Source: Ostreiculturibacter nitratireducens (GTDB lineage Bacteria > Pseudomonadota > Alphaproteobacteria > Rhodobacterales > Rhodobacteraceae). Taken from it: 64,000 nt of DNA. Where the stretch lies: contig NZ_JAVQHL010000002.1 in the NCBI RefSeq assembly GCF_032670585.1, positions 434,001 through 498,000 on the forward strand, in the 5' to 3' direction. The position numbers were made by a program, and so were the translations under genes. Within the stretch, counting starts at the first letter, position 1; every line of letters begins with the position of its first letter. Of the stretch, positions 26,004 through 34,960 are shown one piece after another. The notes under the pieces are model-generated. The model had not been told where the DNA came from. It was given only the letters and a program-made list of their open reading frames with translations, and searched no databases.

Positions 26004-27161
26004 ATGACCGCTCGCCATGACCCCGTCGATCCCGTCGCGCTGACCGCGAACCTGATCCGCTGCCCCTCGGTCACGCCCGAGGAGGGCGGGGCGCTGGTGC
26101 TGCTGGAACGGCTCCTTTCGGACGCGGGGTTCGAATGCGCCAGGGTGGACCGTAACGGGACCCCGAACCTCTATGCCCGCTGGGGCCAGAAGGGCGCGAA
26201 CCGCGCGTTCGGGTTCAACGGGCATACGGACGTCGTGCCGGTGGGCGACGCAGCCTCCTGGACGCGCGATCCCTTCGGCGGCGATATCGTGGATGGCTGG
26301 CTCTGGGGCCGGGGCGCGACCGATATGAAATCGGGCGTCGCGGCATTCGCGGCGGCGGCGGTGGACTTCGTCCGCGAAACGCCCCCCGACGGCGCGGTGA
26401 TCCTGACGATCACCGGCGACGAGGAAGGGCCCGGCAAGGACGGGACGGTCGCGATCCTCGACTGGATGGCAGAGAACGGCGAGCGGATGGACGTCTGCCT
26501 TGTCGGCGAACCGACCTGCCCGGAGCGGCTCGGCGACATGATGAAGATCGGGCGCCGTGGCTCGATGACCGCGTTCTTCACCGTGAAGGGCGTGCAGGGC
26601 CATGCCGCTTATCCGCACCGGGCGAACAACCCGTTGCACGCGCTGGTGCGGCTTATGGACCGGCTCACCGCGCATCCGCTGGACGGCGGGACCGACCACT
26701 TCGACGCCTCGACGCTGCAGATCACGACGATCGACTGCGGCAACCCGGCCTCGAACGTCATTCCCGCGAAGGCGAGCGCGACGGTCAACATCCGGTTCAA
26801 CGACGCGCACTCCTCCGCGAGCATCACGGAACGGCTCAAGGCCGAGGTCGCGAAGATCGAGGCGGAGACGGGCGTCGACGTCGTCTTGCGCGTCGAGGTT
26901 TCGGGCGAAAGCTTCCTGACGCCGCCCGGACCGCTTGTCGATCTCGTGAAGGCGGCGGTCGAGGCGGAAACGGGCGAGACGCCGGTCCTCTCCACCTCGG
27001 GCGGCACGTCGGACGCGCGCTTCGTGAAGGATCACTGCCCGGTCGTGGAATTCGGCCTGGTCGGCAAGACCATGCACCAGGTCGACGAACGGGTGGAGGT
27101 CGCCCAGATCGAGAAGCTGAAGGCGATCTATGGCCGGATCCTTGCGGATTACTTCCGGTAG
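26004..27161 (+). CDS. dapE: Succinyl-diaminopimelate desuccinylase
   Basis: A 385-residue M20 zinc peptidase-family enzyme that removes succinate from N-succinyl-LL-diaminopimelate. Metal and catalytic residues are in FNGHTDVVPVGD (His and Asp), GRGATDMKSG (Asp bridge), TGDEEGPGKDGT (Glu-Glu) and the final HQVDERV (His). The internal dimerisation domain (KGVQGHAAYPHRANNPLHAL) is complete. GGAGGAG lies before the ATG. The next gene starts inside it, overlapping by 32 bp. Together with dapD and asd it supplies most of the succinylase DAP route in this window. Confidence 0.97.
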   Translation: MTARHDPVDPVALTANLIRCPSVTPEEGGALVLLERLLSDAGFECARVDRNGTPNLYARWGQKGANRAFGFNGHTDVVPVGDAASWTRDPFGGDIVDGWLWGRGATDMKSGVAAFAAAAVDFVRETPPDGAVILTITGDEEGPGKDGTVAILDWMAENGERMDVCLVGEPTCPERLGDMMKIGRRGSMTAFFTVKGVQGHAAYPHRANNPLHALVRLMDRLTAHPLDGGTDHFDASTLQITTIDCGNPASNVIPAKASATVNIRFNDAHSSASITERLKAEVAKIEAETGVDVVLRVEVSGESFLTPPGPLVDLVKAAVEAETGETPVLSTSGGTSDARFVKDHCPVVEFGLVGKTMHQVDERVEVAQIEKLKAIYGRILADYFR

Positions 27162-27840
27162 GAAGCGACCGGCGACAAGGCCTCGCCTTGTCGTCATGGT
27201 CAAGGAACCGCGCGCCGGGCGGGTGAAGACGCGGCTCGGGCGCGGGATCGGGATGGTGGCCGCTGCCTGGTGGTTCCGGCGTCAATCCGCACGGATCCTG
27301 CGCGAGGTTCGTGACCCGCGATGGGACACCGTTCTGGCCGTCAGCCCCGATGCCGAGGGCATGAACAGCCGCGTATGGCCCCGCGACCTGCCGCGCGTCC
27401 CGCAAGGCAAGGGCGACCTCGGCGCGCGCATGGGTCGGATCTTCCGACGTTTTCCGCCGGGCCCCGTCGTGATCGTCGGGGCGGACATTCCCGGGCTGCG
27501 GCGGGCCCATGTGGCGGCGGCCTTCGCGGCGCTTGGACACTCCGCCGCCGTCGTCGGGCCAGCCGAGGATGGGGGCTACTGGCTCATCGGGTTGAAGCGC
27601 TTGGCGAGGCCCCCCGCCGGGCTCTTTCGGGGCGTCAGATGGTCCACGCGCCACGCGCTTGCGGACACGCTGGCGACCCTGCCCGGCCCCGTGGCCTTCG
27701 TCGATACGCTCGCCGACGTGGACGAGGCCGCGGACCTCGTCGGGGCGCGGCAGACCCGCCTTGCAGATGGCGGGTCGAATGCGCATGTGATAGCAGATGA
27801 AAATGACAAATACCCTTCCCACAAAAGACCAGATCCTTGA
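27130..27840 (+). CDS. DUF2064 (TIGR04282) nucleotidyl/glycosyltransferase
   Basis: A 236-residue GT-A fold protein of the DUF2064 family. The family opening RLVVMVKEPRAGRVKTRLGRGIG, the metal-site stretch VVIVGADIPGLRRAHV and GPAEDGGYWLIGLKR are present. The family is often annotated as a glycosyltransferase, but substrates are mostly unknown. The start at 27130 overlaps dapE by 32 bp; a later start nearer the conserved RLVVMVK is possible, since only about 18 residues precede it. The 3' end overlaps rnr by 44 bp, so dapE, this gene and rnr form a compact transcription unit. Confidence 0.82.
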   Translation: MAGSLRITSGRKRPATRPRLVVMVKEPRAGRVKTRLGRGIGMVAAAWWFRRQSARILREVRDPRWDTVLAVSPDAEGMNSRVWPRDLPRVPQGKGDLGARMGRIFRRFPPGPVVIVGADIPGLRRAHVAAAFAALGHSAAVVGPAEDGGYWLIGLKRLARPPAGLFRGVRWSTRHALADTLATLPGPVAFVDTLADVDEAADLVGARQTRLADGGSNAHVIADENDKYPSHKRPDP

Positions 27841-30061
27841 GTGGATTGCCGACAACCCCGGGTCCTCGGCCAAGCGCGACATCGCCAAGGCGTTCGGCAT
27901 CAAGGGCGCGGTGCGGATCGAGTTGAAGCGCCTTCTCAAGGAGCTGGAGGCGGAAGGCCAGCTCGAGCGCCGCCGCAAGAGCTACCGCGACCCGGAGAAG
28001 CTGCCGCCCGTCACGATCCTGTCGATCCTGCCGCCTGACCGCAGCGGCGACCAGTTCGCCCGGCCGCTGGAATGGCAGGGCGAAAGCCCGGAGCCGCGCG
28101 TCCTCTTCATGCCGCGGAAGGCGGACGCCCCGGTGGCGGAAGGCGACCGGATCCTCGCCCGCGTGATCGAGGTCAGGGGCGAGGACTACCAGTACGAAGC
28201 CCGCCTGATCCGCAAGATCGGCCAGAACCCGCACAAGATCCTCGGCATCTTCCGCAAGGAGACCGAGGGCGGCCGTATCGTGCCGATCGAGAAGGGCGCG
28301 GAAAAGGAATGGCGCGTGGCGAAGGACGCCACGCAGGGCGCAAAGGACGGGGAGCTTGTCGAGGCCGAACAGGTCGGGCCGAAGGACCGTCTCGGCCTGC
28401 CGAAGGCTCGGATCATCGAACGGGTCGGCGACCCGTCGGCGCCGAAGGCCGTGTCGCTGATCGCGATTCACCAGCACGGCATCCCGGACGAATTCCCCGA
28501 CGAGGCCATCGACGAGGCGGACAAGGCGAAGCCCGCGCCCCTGGGGGACCGCGAGGACCTGCGCCACCTGCCCTTCGTGACGATCGACCCCTCGGATGCG
28601 CGCGACCATGACGACGCCTGCTTCGCCCATGCCGATACCGATCCGAAGAACGAGGGCGGCCATATCGTCTGGGTCGCGATCGCGGACGTCGCGCATTTCG
28701 TCACGCCGCAATCCGCGCTCGACCGAGAGGCCCGTCGGCGTGGCAACTCCACCTACTTCCCCGACCGCGTCGTCCCGATGCTGCCCGACCGCTTGTCGGG
28801 CGATCTCTGTTCGCTGCACGAGGGTGTGCCGCGCCCGGTGATCGCGGCCTGGATGAAGCTTGACGCCAAGGGCCAGAAGATCGGCCACCGCTTCACCCGC
28901 GCCATGATCAAGTCCGTGGCCTCTCTGAACTACGGCGAGGTGCAGGAGGCGCGCGACGGGCACCCCAACGACCGCTGCGCCGACCTCATGGAGGAGGTGA
29001 TCGACCCCCTCTACGAGGCCTATGAGGCGACGAAGAAGGCCCGCGCGATGCGCCAGCCCCTCGACCTCGACCTGCCGGAGCGGAAGATCGAGCTGTCTGA
29101 GGACGGCCATGTCACCTCGATCGCGATCCGCGAACGGCTCGACGCGCACCGCCTGATCGAGGAGTTCATGATCCTCGCCAACGTCGCGGCCGCCGAGGAG
29201 CTGACCCGGATGCGCCGCCCGCTTCTCTTCCGGGTGCACGAAGAGCCGTCGCCGCTGAAGCTGGATGCTCTGCGCGAGGTGGCGGAGGCTTCCGGATTCA
29301 CGCTCGCCAAGGGACAGGTGCTGAAGACGTCGCACCTGAACCGGCTGCTGGCTCAGGCCGAGGGCACGGAATTCGACGAGCTTTTGAACATCACGACGCT
29401 CCGGTCGATGACGCAGGCCTATTACCACCCCGAGAATTTCGGGCATTTCGGGCTGGCGCTCAGGTCCTACGCGCACTTCACCTCGCCGATCCGGCGCTAT
29501 TCCGACCTGGTCGTGCACCGGGCGCTGATTTCGGGGCATGGCTGGGGCAAGGACGGTCTTTCGGCGCAGGACATCGAGACACTCGAGGAAACGGCCGAGC
29601 ATATCTCGGAAACCGAGCGTCGCAGCATGACGGCCGAGCGCGACACGACCGACCGCTATGTCGCGGCCTACCTGACCGACCGCGTTGGCAGTGAATTCAC
29701 CGGCCGGATCAACGGGGTCGCCCGGTTCGGCGCCTTTGTGAAGCTCGACGAGACCGGGGCGGACGGGCTGATCCCGATCCGATCCATCGGGCGGGAGTTC
29801 TTCCACTTCGATCCGCACAGCCAGACGCTGATGGGCGCGGACACGGGCACTGTAATCGGGATCGGCCAGCGCGTGACCGTGCGGCTCGCCGAGGCGGTGC
29901 CGGTGACGGGGGGCGTCATGCTGGAACTCCTCTCGATCGAGGGGCGCGACATGCCGGGCGGCGCGTCGAAGAAGCGCGGCCGGCCCGTGCGGCGCAAGCC
30001 CGGAAAGGCCAAGGCCAAGGCCGAAAAGGGAAAACGCAAGGTCTCGCGCAGCCGCCGCTGA
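27797..30061 (+). CDS. rnr: Ribonuclease R
   Basis: A 754-residue processive 3'-5' exoribonuclease. Domains in order: an N-terminal helix-turn-helix (LPTKDQILEWIADNPGSSAKRDIAKAFGIKG), cold-shock regions, the RNB catalytic domain with the metal motif TIDPSDARDHDDACF, and an S1 domain (SEFTGRINGVARFGAFVKLDE). A lysine-rich tail KKRGRPVRRKPGKAKAKAEKGKRK closes the protein, as in other RNase R. It degrades structured RNA, including rRNA and tmRNA-tagged messages. The start may be this ATG or the ATG two codons later. It overlaps the preceding gene by 44 bp. Confidence 0.96.
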   Translation: MKMTNTLPTKDQILEWIADNPGSSAKRDIAKAFGIKGAVRIELKRLLKELEAEGQLERRRKSYRDPEKLPPVTILSILPPDRSGDQFARPLEWQGESPEPRVLFMPRKADAPVAEGDRILARVIEVRGEDYQYEARLIRKIGQNPHKILGIFRKETEGGRIVPIEKGAEKEWRVAKDATQGAKDGELVEAEQVGPKDRLGLPKARIIERVGDPSAPKAVSLIAIHQHGIPDEFPDEAIDEADKAKPAPLGDREDLRHLPFVTIDPSDARDHDDACFAHADTDPKNEGGHIVWVAIADVAHFVTPQSALDREARRRGNSTYFPDRVVPMLPDRLSGDLCSLHEGVPRPVIAAWMKLDAKGQKIGHRFTRAMIKSVASLNYGEVQEARDGHPNDRCADLMEEVIDPLYEAYEATKKARAMRQPLDLDLPERKIELSEDGHVTSIAIRERLDAHRLIEEFMILANVAAAEELTRMRRPLLFRVHEEPSPLKLDALREVAEASGFTLAKGQVLKTSHLNRLLAQAEGTEFDELLNITTLRSMTQAYYHPENFGHFGLALRSYAHFTSPIRRYSDLVVHRALISGHGWGKDGLSAQDIETLEETAEHISETERRSMTAERDTTDRYVAAYLTDRVGSEFTGRINGVARFGAFVKLDETGADGLIPIRSIGREFFHFDPHSQTLMGADTGTVIGIGQRVTVRLAEAVPVTGGVMLELLSIEGRDMPGGASKKRGRPVRRKPGKAKAKAEKGKRKVSRSRR

Positions 30062-30132
30062 TGCCTTTGCCCGAACCGGTTTTCGCGCTATCCTTTGCGC
30101 AACAACGGCGGGCAAACGCGAGCAGGTGTACC

Positions 30133-31416
30133 ATGAAGCTTGGGATCAGGGCCTTGGCGCTGGCAGTGGCAGTGCTTCCGGGCGTTGCCGGGGCCGGCCC
30201 GGTCGAGAGGTCTCCGCGCCCGGAGGCGCGGCCGGGAGGAATCATGCAGGACATGACGAGCCAAGGCGGGCCGGAGCGGCTGACCCTCGCCACGGCGAAC
30301 CAGGGCTTCGACCGGTGGATCGCGGGCTTTCGGGGCCGCGCGATGGCCCAGGGCATCAGCGCGCGGGTCTTCGACCGGGCGTTCCGGGGCGTGTCCTACA
30401 ATACCAACGTGATCCAGAAGGATCGCAACCAGTCCGAGTTCACCAAGACGATCTGGGAATACCTCGACAGCGCCGCGTCGGATTCGCGGATCAGCAATGG
30501 CAAGGAGGCGCTCAGGAAGCACCGCAAGGTGCTCGAGCAGATCGAGGCGCATTACGGCGTCGACAAGGAGGTCGTCGTCGCGGTCTGGGGGCTCGAAAGT
30601 GCCTATGGCGAGTTCCGGGGCAACATCCCGGTAATCGAGGCCCTGGCGACGCTCGCCTATGACGGACGGCGTGGCTCCTTCTTCGAAAGCCAGCTCATCG
30701 CGGCGCTGAAGATCGTCCAGGCGGGCGACGTGGCGCCGGAGCGGATGACGGGAAGCTGGGCGGGTGCGATGGGGCACACGCAGTTCATCCCGACCTCCTA
30801 TCTTTCCTTCGCGGTCGACTTCACCGGCGATGGCAGGCGCGACATATGGTCCGACAACCCCACCGACGCGCTGGCTTCGACCGCGGCCTACTTCGCCCGC
30901 TCGGGTTGGCAGAGGGGCCGGCCCTGGGGGGTCGAGGTCCGCCTGCCGTCGAATTTCGATTTCGGGCTGACCGGCGACCGGGTCAAGAAATCGCCCGCGG
31001 AGTGGGCGGCGCTCGGCGTGCGCGGGGTAGATGGACGGCCGGTCCCGAATCATGGCGCCGCCTCGATCCTCTTGCCCGGCGGCGCGCGCGGCGCGGCCTT
31101 CATGATCTTCAGGAACTTCCACGTGATCGAACGTTACAACGCCGCCGACGCCTACGTGATCGGGGTCGGGCACCTGTCCGACCGGATCCGGGGCGGCGCG
31201 CCGATCCAGGCGTCATGGCCGCGTGGCGACCGGGCGCTGCTGTTCGCGGAGCGGAGGGAGTTGCAGGAACGGCTCCAGGCCGCGGGCTTCGACCCGGGCG
31301 GGGTGGACGGCAAGATCGGGCCCAACACGATTTCGGCGGTCAAGGCCTTCCAGCGTTCGATCGGGATGCTGCCCGACGGCTATGCGAGCCTCGAGATACT
31401 GAACCGGCTCCGGTGA
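30133..31416 (+). CDS. Lytic murein transglycosylase (MltB family)
   Basis: A 427-residue periplasmic enzyme that cuts the glycan strand of peptidoglycan to 1,6-anhydro ends. A signal peptide (RALALAVAVLPGVAGA) ends near residue 20. The SLT-type catalytic domain has the Glu in VVAVWGLESAYGEFRG and typical MltB motifs AYDGRR, GSWAGAMGHTQFIPTSY and NVIERY-like stretches. A C-terminal peptidoglycan-binding domain (LQAAGFDPGGVDGKIGPNTISAVKAFQ) follows. The start at MKLGIRA is chosen for the signal peptide; an in-frame start at 30061 would overlap the rnr stop. No lipobox is seen, so it is probably soluble. Convergent with the DUF6647 gene. Confidence 0.93.
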   Translation: MKLGIRALALAVAVLPGVAGAGPVERSPRPEARPGGIMQDMTSQGGPERLTLATANQGFDRWIAGFRGRAMAQGISARVFDRAFRGVSYNTNVIQKDRNQSEFTKTIWEYLDSAASDSRISNGKEALRKHRKVLEQIEAHYGVDKEVVVAVWGLESAYGEFRGNIPVIEALATLAYDGRRGSFFESQLIAALKIVQAGDVAPERMTGSWAGAMGHTQFIPTSYLSFAVDFTGDGRRDIWSDNPTDALASTAAYFARSGWQRGRPWGVEVRLPSNFDFGLTGDRVKKSPAEWAALGVRGVDGRPVPNHGAASILLPGGARGAAFMIFRNFHVIERYNAADAYVIGVGHLSDRIRGGAPIQASWPRGDRALLFAERRELQERLQAAGFDPGGVDGKIGPNTISAVKAFQRSIGMLPDGYASLEILNRLR

Positions 31417-31432
31417 GCCTGCGCGGACTGTT

Positions 31433-32005
31433 CTACGGGTGCACCTCCGTGGGGCAGCGTGCTCGCAGGTAGATATCGAACCAGTCCCAATCGACTGTCA
31501 GGCCGTGTTCGCGCAGGTATCTGGCCTGGATGCCGTAGGCGCCGATCTCCAGCGCCTGGTAGCAGGGCCATTCCCTGCTTTCGAGCTGCACCCAGTGGAA
31601 AAGCTCGTGCACCAGCACGGCGCGGTCGCGGGGTGCTTCGGCGGACCATGGCAGGACGAGGTAGATGCTTCGCGCCGAAGGGTCGTAGGCGGCGCGCATG
31701 TCTTGCTCGACGACGAATTCGGCCTTGCCGTAATGGACGTGCTCCCCTTCGTGGCAGAAATTGACCTCCGGCGGTTCCGTGATCAGTGCGGAGACATCGT
31801 ACTGGCTGTTCTCGCCGATCCAGAGCGTCAATTCGCGAACGAGGGCCGGATCGACCGTCCCGGCGGCGGGAAGCGGTGGTTCCTGTGGGTCCACGTGGCA
31901 TTCGGGCGTCTGTGCTGCGGCCGGTGTCGCGATGGCTTGTGCGAGCATGAGCGCGAGCGGGACGGCCGCAGCCCGTCGGAACTTCACTCTCATGTCCGTG
32001 GGCAT
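31433..32005 (-). CDS. Exported HELxH protein (DUF6647-like)
   Basis: A 190-residue secreted protein with a signal peptide (AAAVPLALMLAQAIATPAAAQ, cleavage near residue 32). The mature part has a zinc-peptidase-like HELFH motif in DRAVLVHELFHWVQLESREWPCYQALEIGAYGIQA, where the distal Glu could be the third metal ligand. Four Cys suggest disulfides. I believe this is the DUF6647 family, which has no assigned function. The ATG at 32005 was chosen for GGGAGA four bases upstream. It lies 10 bp beyond the end of dnaE2 on the same strand and may be transcribed with it. Confidence 0.7.
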   Translation of the reverse strand: MPTDMRVKFRRAAAVPLALMLAQAIATPAAAQTPECHVDPQEPPLPAAGTVDPALVRELTLWIGENSQYDVSALITEPPEVNFCHEGEHVHYGKAEFVVEQDMRAAYDPSARSIYLVLPWSAEAPRDRAVLVHELFHWVQLESREWPCYQALEIGAYGIQARYLREHGLTVDWDWFDIYLRARCPTEVHP

Positions 32006-32015
32006 CTGTCTCCCG

Positions 32016-34877
32016 TCAGGCGGTCTCTCGCTTCGGGCGCAGGGTCGCATCCCGGACGGGCGGGGGCAAGCCCGGCGTGAGGATGTGCCGCAGAAGCGCC
32101 AGCGGATGGGTGCGCAGCGTCAGGCGCATCCCGACGTAATCCTCCACGACCTCCTCGCCCTCGCTCATCCGGGCGAGGTGGACGGCGGGCTCCACGATCC
32201 CCTCGCCGTCGATGTCACCCGCGAAGAGGGGCAGGGGTTCGTCGCCGGTGACGGCGCGCGCGGCCCAGAGCGCCTCGCGGCGGGTCAGGCCGAGCGAAGC
32301 GAAGGCGTCGGCCTCGGCCAGAAGCGCGAGCGTGCGCGGGGTGACGCCCGCCCGCCGCCAGACATCCTCGGCCGCCGTGTAGCCGTTGCCGCGCGCCGCC
32401 GCGATCCAGTCCGCTTCCTCCTCGCGCATGCCGCGCAGCTGCCGGAATCCGAGCCGCAGCGCGAGCCCGCCCTTGCCGTCGGGTTCCATCACGTTGTCCC
32501 AGTAGCTCGAATTGATGCAGACGGGCCGAACGGTCACGCCATGCTCGCGCGCGTCGCGGACGATCTGCGAAGGCGCGTAGAAGCCCATCGGCTGCGAGTT
32601 GAGCAGCGCGCAGGCGAAGATGCCGGGATGGTGCCGCTTCAGCCAGGCCGAGGCATAGACCAGAAGCGCGAAGGAGGCGGCGTGGCTTTCGGGAAAGCCG
32701 TAGCTGCCGAAGCCCTCGATCTGGGCGAAGCAGCGCGCGGCGAAGTCGGGGTCGTGACCGTTCGCGGCCATGCCCGACATGAAGCGGTCGTGGAATTCGC
32801 TGACCGACCCGTGCTTCTTGAAGGTGGCGAGCGACCGGCGCAGCCGGTCCGCCTCTTCGGGCGAAAAGCCCGCGCCGATGATCGCGATCTGCATCGCCTG
32901 TTCCTGGAACAAGGGGACACCCAGCGTCTTGCCCAGGACCTTGCCGAGTTCGTCGGAGGGAAAGGTCACCTTCTCCTCCCCCCGGCGGCGGCGGAGATAG
33001 GGATGGACCATGTCGCCCTGGATGGGGCCCGGACGGATGATCGCGACCTGGATCACGAGGTCGTAGAAGCTCCGGGGCCGCATCCGGGGCAGGAAGTTCA
33101 TCTGCGCCCGGCTTTCGACCTGGAAGACGCCGAGGCTGTCGGCCTTGCAGAGCATGTCGTAGACCGCCGGATCCTCGGGCGGGAGCGTGGCGAGGGTGTA
33201 GCTCGTCCGGTGGTGCTGCTGGATCAGGTCGAAGGCCTTGCGGATGCAGGAAAGCATCCCCAGGGCCAGCACGTCGACCTTCAGTATCTTCAGCGCGTCG
33301 ATGTCGTCCTTGTCCCAGGGGATGACGGTGCGGTCCTCCATCCGCGCGTTCTCGACCGGGACGAGTTCGTCGAGTCGTCCCTCGGTGATGATGAAACCGC
33401 CCACGTGCTGGGAGAGGTGGCGGGGAAAGCCCTGGATTTCCGCGATGATGTCGAGCGTCAGCCTGAGCCGCCGGTCGGCCGGGTCGAGGCCGATCTCGCG
33501 CAGCCGCTTCTCGTCGAGTTCGCCGCCCTTCCAGCCCCAGATCTGGCCGGACATGGCCGAGAGCGTATCCTCCGACAGGCCCATCGCCCGGCCCACCTCG
33601 CGCACCGCGCGCTTGCCGCGGTAGTGGATCACCGTGGCGCAGAGTCCGGCGCGGTGGCGGCCGTAGCGTTCGTAGATGTGCTGGATCACCTCCTCGCGCC
33701 GCTCGTGTTCGAAATCGACGTCGATGTCGGGGGGCTCGTCGCGGGCCTCCGAGACGAAGCGTTCGAAGACCATCGTGCCGATCTCGGGCGAGACGGAGGT
33801 GACGCCGAGGCAGTAGCAGACCACCGAGTTGGCCGCCGACCCCCGCCCCTGGCAGAGAATGCCGCGCGAGCGGGCGAAGGCGACGATGTCGTGGACGGTG
33901 AGGAAGTAGGGCTCGTACCTGAGCTTCGAGATGAGCGCGAGTTCGTGGTCGAGCATCGCCCGCACCCGCTCCGGCGCGCCGGAAGGGTAGCGCCAGCGCA
34001 GGCCCGCACGGGCGAGGCGTTCGAGGCGGCGGGCGGGGGTTTCGCCATCGGCGATCTCGGAGGGGTATTCGTAAGAGAGTTCGTCGAGCGAGAAGGAGAG
34101 GCTTTCGGCGATCTCTCCAGCCCGGTGCACGGCATCCTCGTGTCCCTGGAAGAGGCGCAGCATCTCGGATTCGGAACGCAGCCGCTCCTCGGCATTGGCG
34201 AGCGCGGCGCGGCCGAGATCGTCCACCCGCACGCCTTCGCGGATCGCGGTCAGGACGTCGGCGAGACGGCGGCGGGAGGCGTGGTGCATCAGCGGCCGGG
34301 CGGAGGCGACGGTGGGCAAGCCCAGCCGTTCCGCAAGCGCGGCGAGCCGGGCGAAGCGGGTGCCGTCCTGCCCGTCGTAGCGCGGCGCCATCAGGAGCGC
34401 AGCGGAACCGGGGCCGAGGCGGCGCGCGAGCCTTTGCGCCAGCGGCAGCCACGCGCCCGCGCCGCCCGTCACCGCCAGCGCCCCTGTCGGCGGATGCAGG
34501 AGGAGGCGTATCCCCTCCGCCCAGGCGAGGAGGTCGTCGGGTCCGAGGTCGCATTCCCCCTTCTCGGCCCGGAGCCGGCCGAGCGAGAGAAGCCGGCAGA
34601 GCCGTCCCCAGGCCGCCCGGTCGCGAGGAAGCGCCGTGAGGGTGAAGCCGTCGCGGAGCCGGATGAGTGCCGCGGGAAGAAGACGCGGCGGGGTATCCCC
34701 GTTCCGGGCGATCTCGCGCCCCGCGACATGGGCGCGGACGATGCCCGCGACGGAATTCTCGTCGGCGATGGCGAGCGCCGGGAGGCCAAGCTCGGCGGCG
34801 CGGGCCATCAACTCTTCGGGGTGCGAGGCCCCGGTGAGGAAGGTGAAGTTCGAGGTGGCGGAGAGTTCAGCGAACAT
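32016..34877 (-). CDS. dnaE2: Error-prone DNA polymerase DnaE2, short C-terminus
   Basis: A 953-residue C-family polymerase for SOS mutagenesis. The PHP domain (ELSATSNFTFLTGASHPEEL) and polymerase core are intact: the two catalytic Asp in PPDIDVDFEHERREEV and the third in LKILKVDVLALGM, plus HVGGFIITEGRLDELVP and GFGSYGFPESHAASFALLVYAS typical of DnaE2. It ends soon after VVEDYVGMRLTLRTHPLALLR, where DnaE2 proteins normally continue about 100 residues into an OB-fold domain. That domain appears to be missing. ATG at 34877 sits 12 bp from a LexA box. No imuA or imuB gene is nearby. Confidence 0.93.
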   Translation of the reverse strand: MFAELSATSNFTFLTGASHPEELMARAAELGLPALAIADENSVAGIVRAHVAGREIARNGDTPPRLLPAALIRLRDGFTLTALPRDRAAWGRLCRLLSLGRLRAEKGECDLGPDDLLAWAEGIRLLLHPPTGALAVTGGAGAWLPLAQRLARRLGPGSAALLMAPRYDGQDGTRFARLAALAERLGLPTVASARPLMHHASRRRLADVLTAIREGVRVDDLGRAALANAEERLRSESEMLRLFQGHEDAVHRAGEIAESLSFSLDELSYEYPSEIADGETPARRLERLARAGLRWRYPSGAPERVRAMLDHELALISKLRYEPYFLTVHDIVAFARSRGILCQGRGSAANSVVCYCLGVTSVSPEIGTMVFERFVSEARDEPPDIDVDFEHERREEVIQHIYERYGRHRAGLCATVIHYRGKRAVREVGRAMGLSEDTLSAMSGQIWGWKGGELDEKRLREIGLDPADRRLRLTLDIIAEIQGFPRHLSQHVGGFIITEGRLDELVPVENARMEDRTVIPWDKDDIDALKILKVDVLALGMLSCIRKAFDLIQQHHRTSYTLATLPPEDPAVYDMLCKADSLGVFQVESRAQMNFLPRMRPRSFYDLVIQVAIIRPGPIQGDMVHPYLRRRRGEEKVTFPSDELGKVLGKTLGVPLFQEQAMQIAIIGAGFSPEEADRLRRSLATFKKHGSVSEFHDRFMSGMAANGHDPDFAARCFAQIEGFGSYGFPESHAASFALLVYASAWLKRHHPGIFACALLNSQPMGFYAPSQIVRDAREHGVTVRPVCINSSYWDNVMEPDGKGGLALRLGFRQLRGMREEEADWIAAARGNGYTAAEDVWRRAGVTPRTLALLAEADAFASLGLTRREALWAARAVTGDEPLPLFAGDIDGEGIVEPAVHLARMSEGEEVVEDYVGMRLTLRTHPLALLRHILTPGLPPPVRDATLRPKRETA

Positions 34878-34888
34878 GGCGCGATAAT

Positions 34889-34903
34889 ATTCACGTTTTG
34901 TTC
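34889..34903 (-). promoter_or_regulatory. LexA (SOS) box upstream of dnaE2
   Basis: On the minus strand the sequence is GAAC-N7-GAAT, one base from the alphaproteobacterial SOS box GAAC-N7-GAAC. It starts 12 bp before the dnaE2 ATG in an unusually AT-rich patch, so LexA would cover the promoter or leader. The gene it precedes is a known SOS target in related bacteria. Confidence 0.68.
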
Positions 34904-34960
34904 TATTTTCGAGTCCTCTGCGTGACGCTTTTCTGGCTGCGCGCACGGGGCCGGGGCGGC

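Noticed and set aside
31761..34925. 1054-residue plus-strand frame opposite dnaE2
   Set aside because: Antisense to dnaE2, with His/Asp/Arg-rich shadow composition and no domain.
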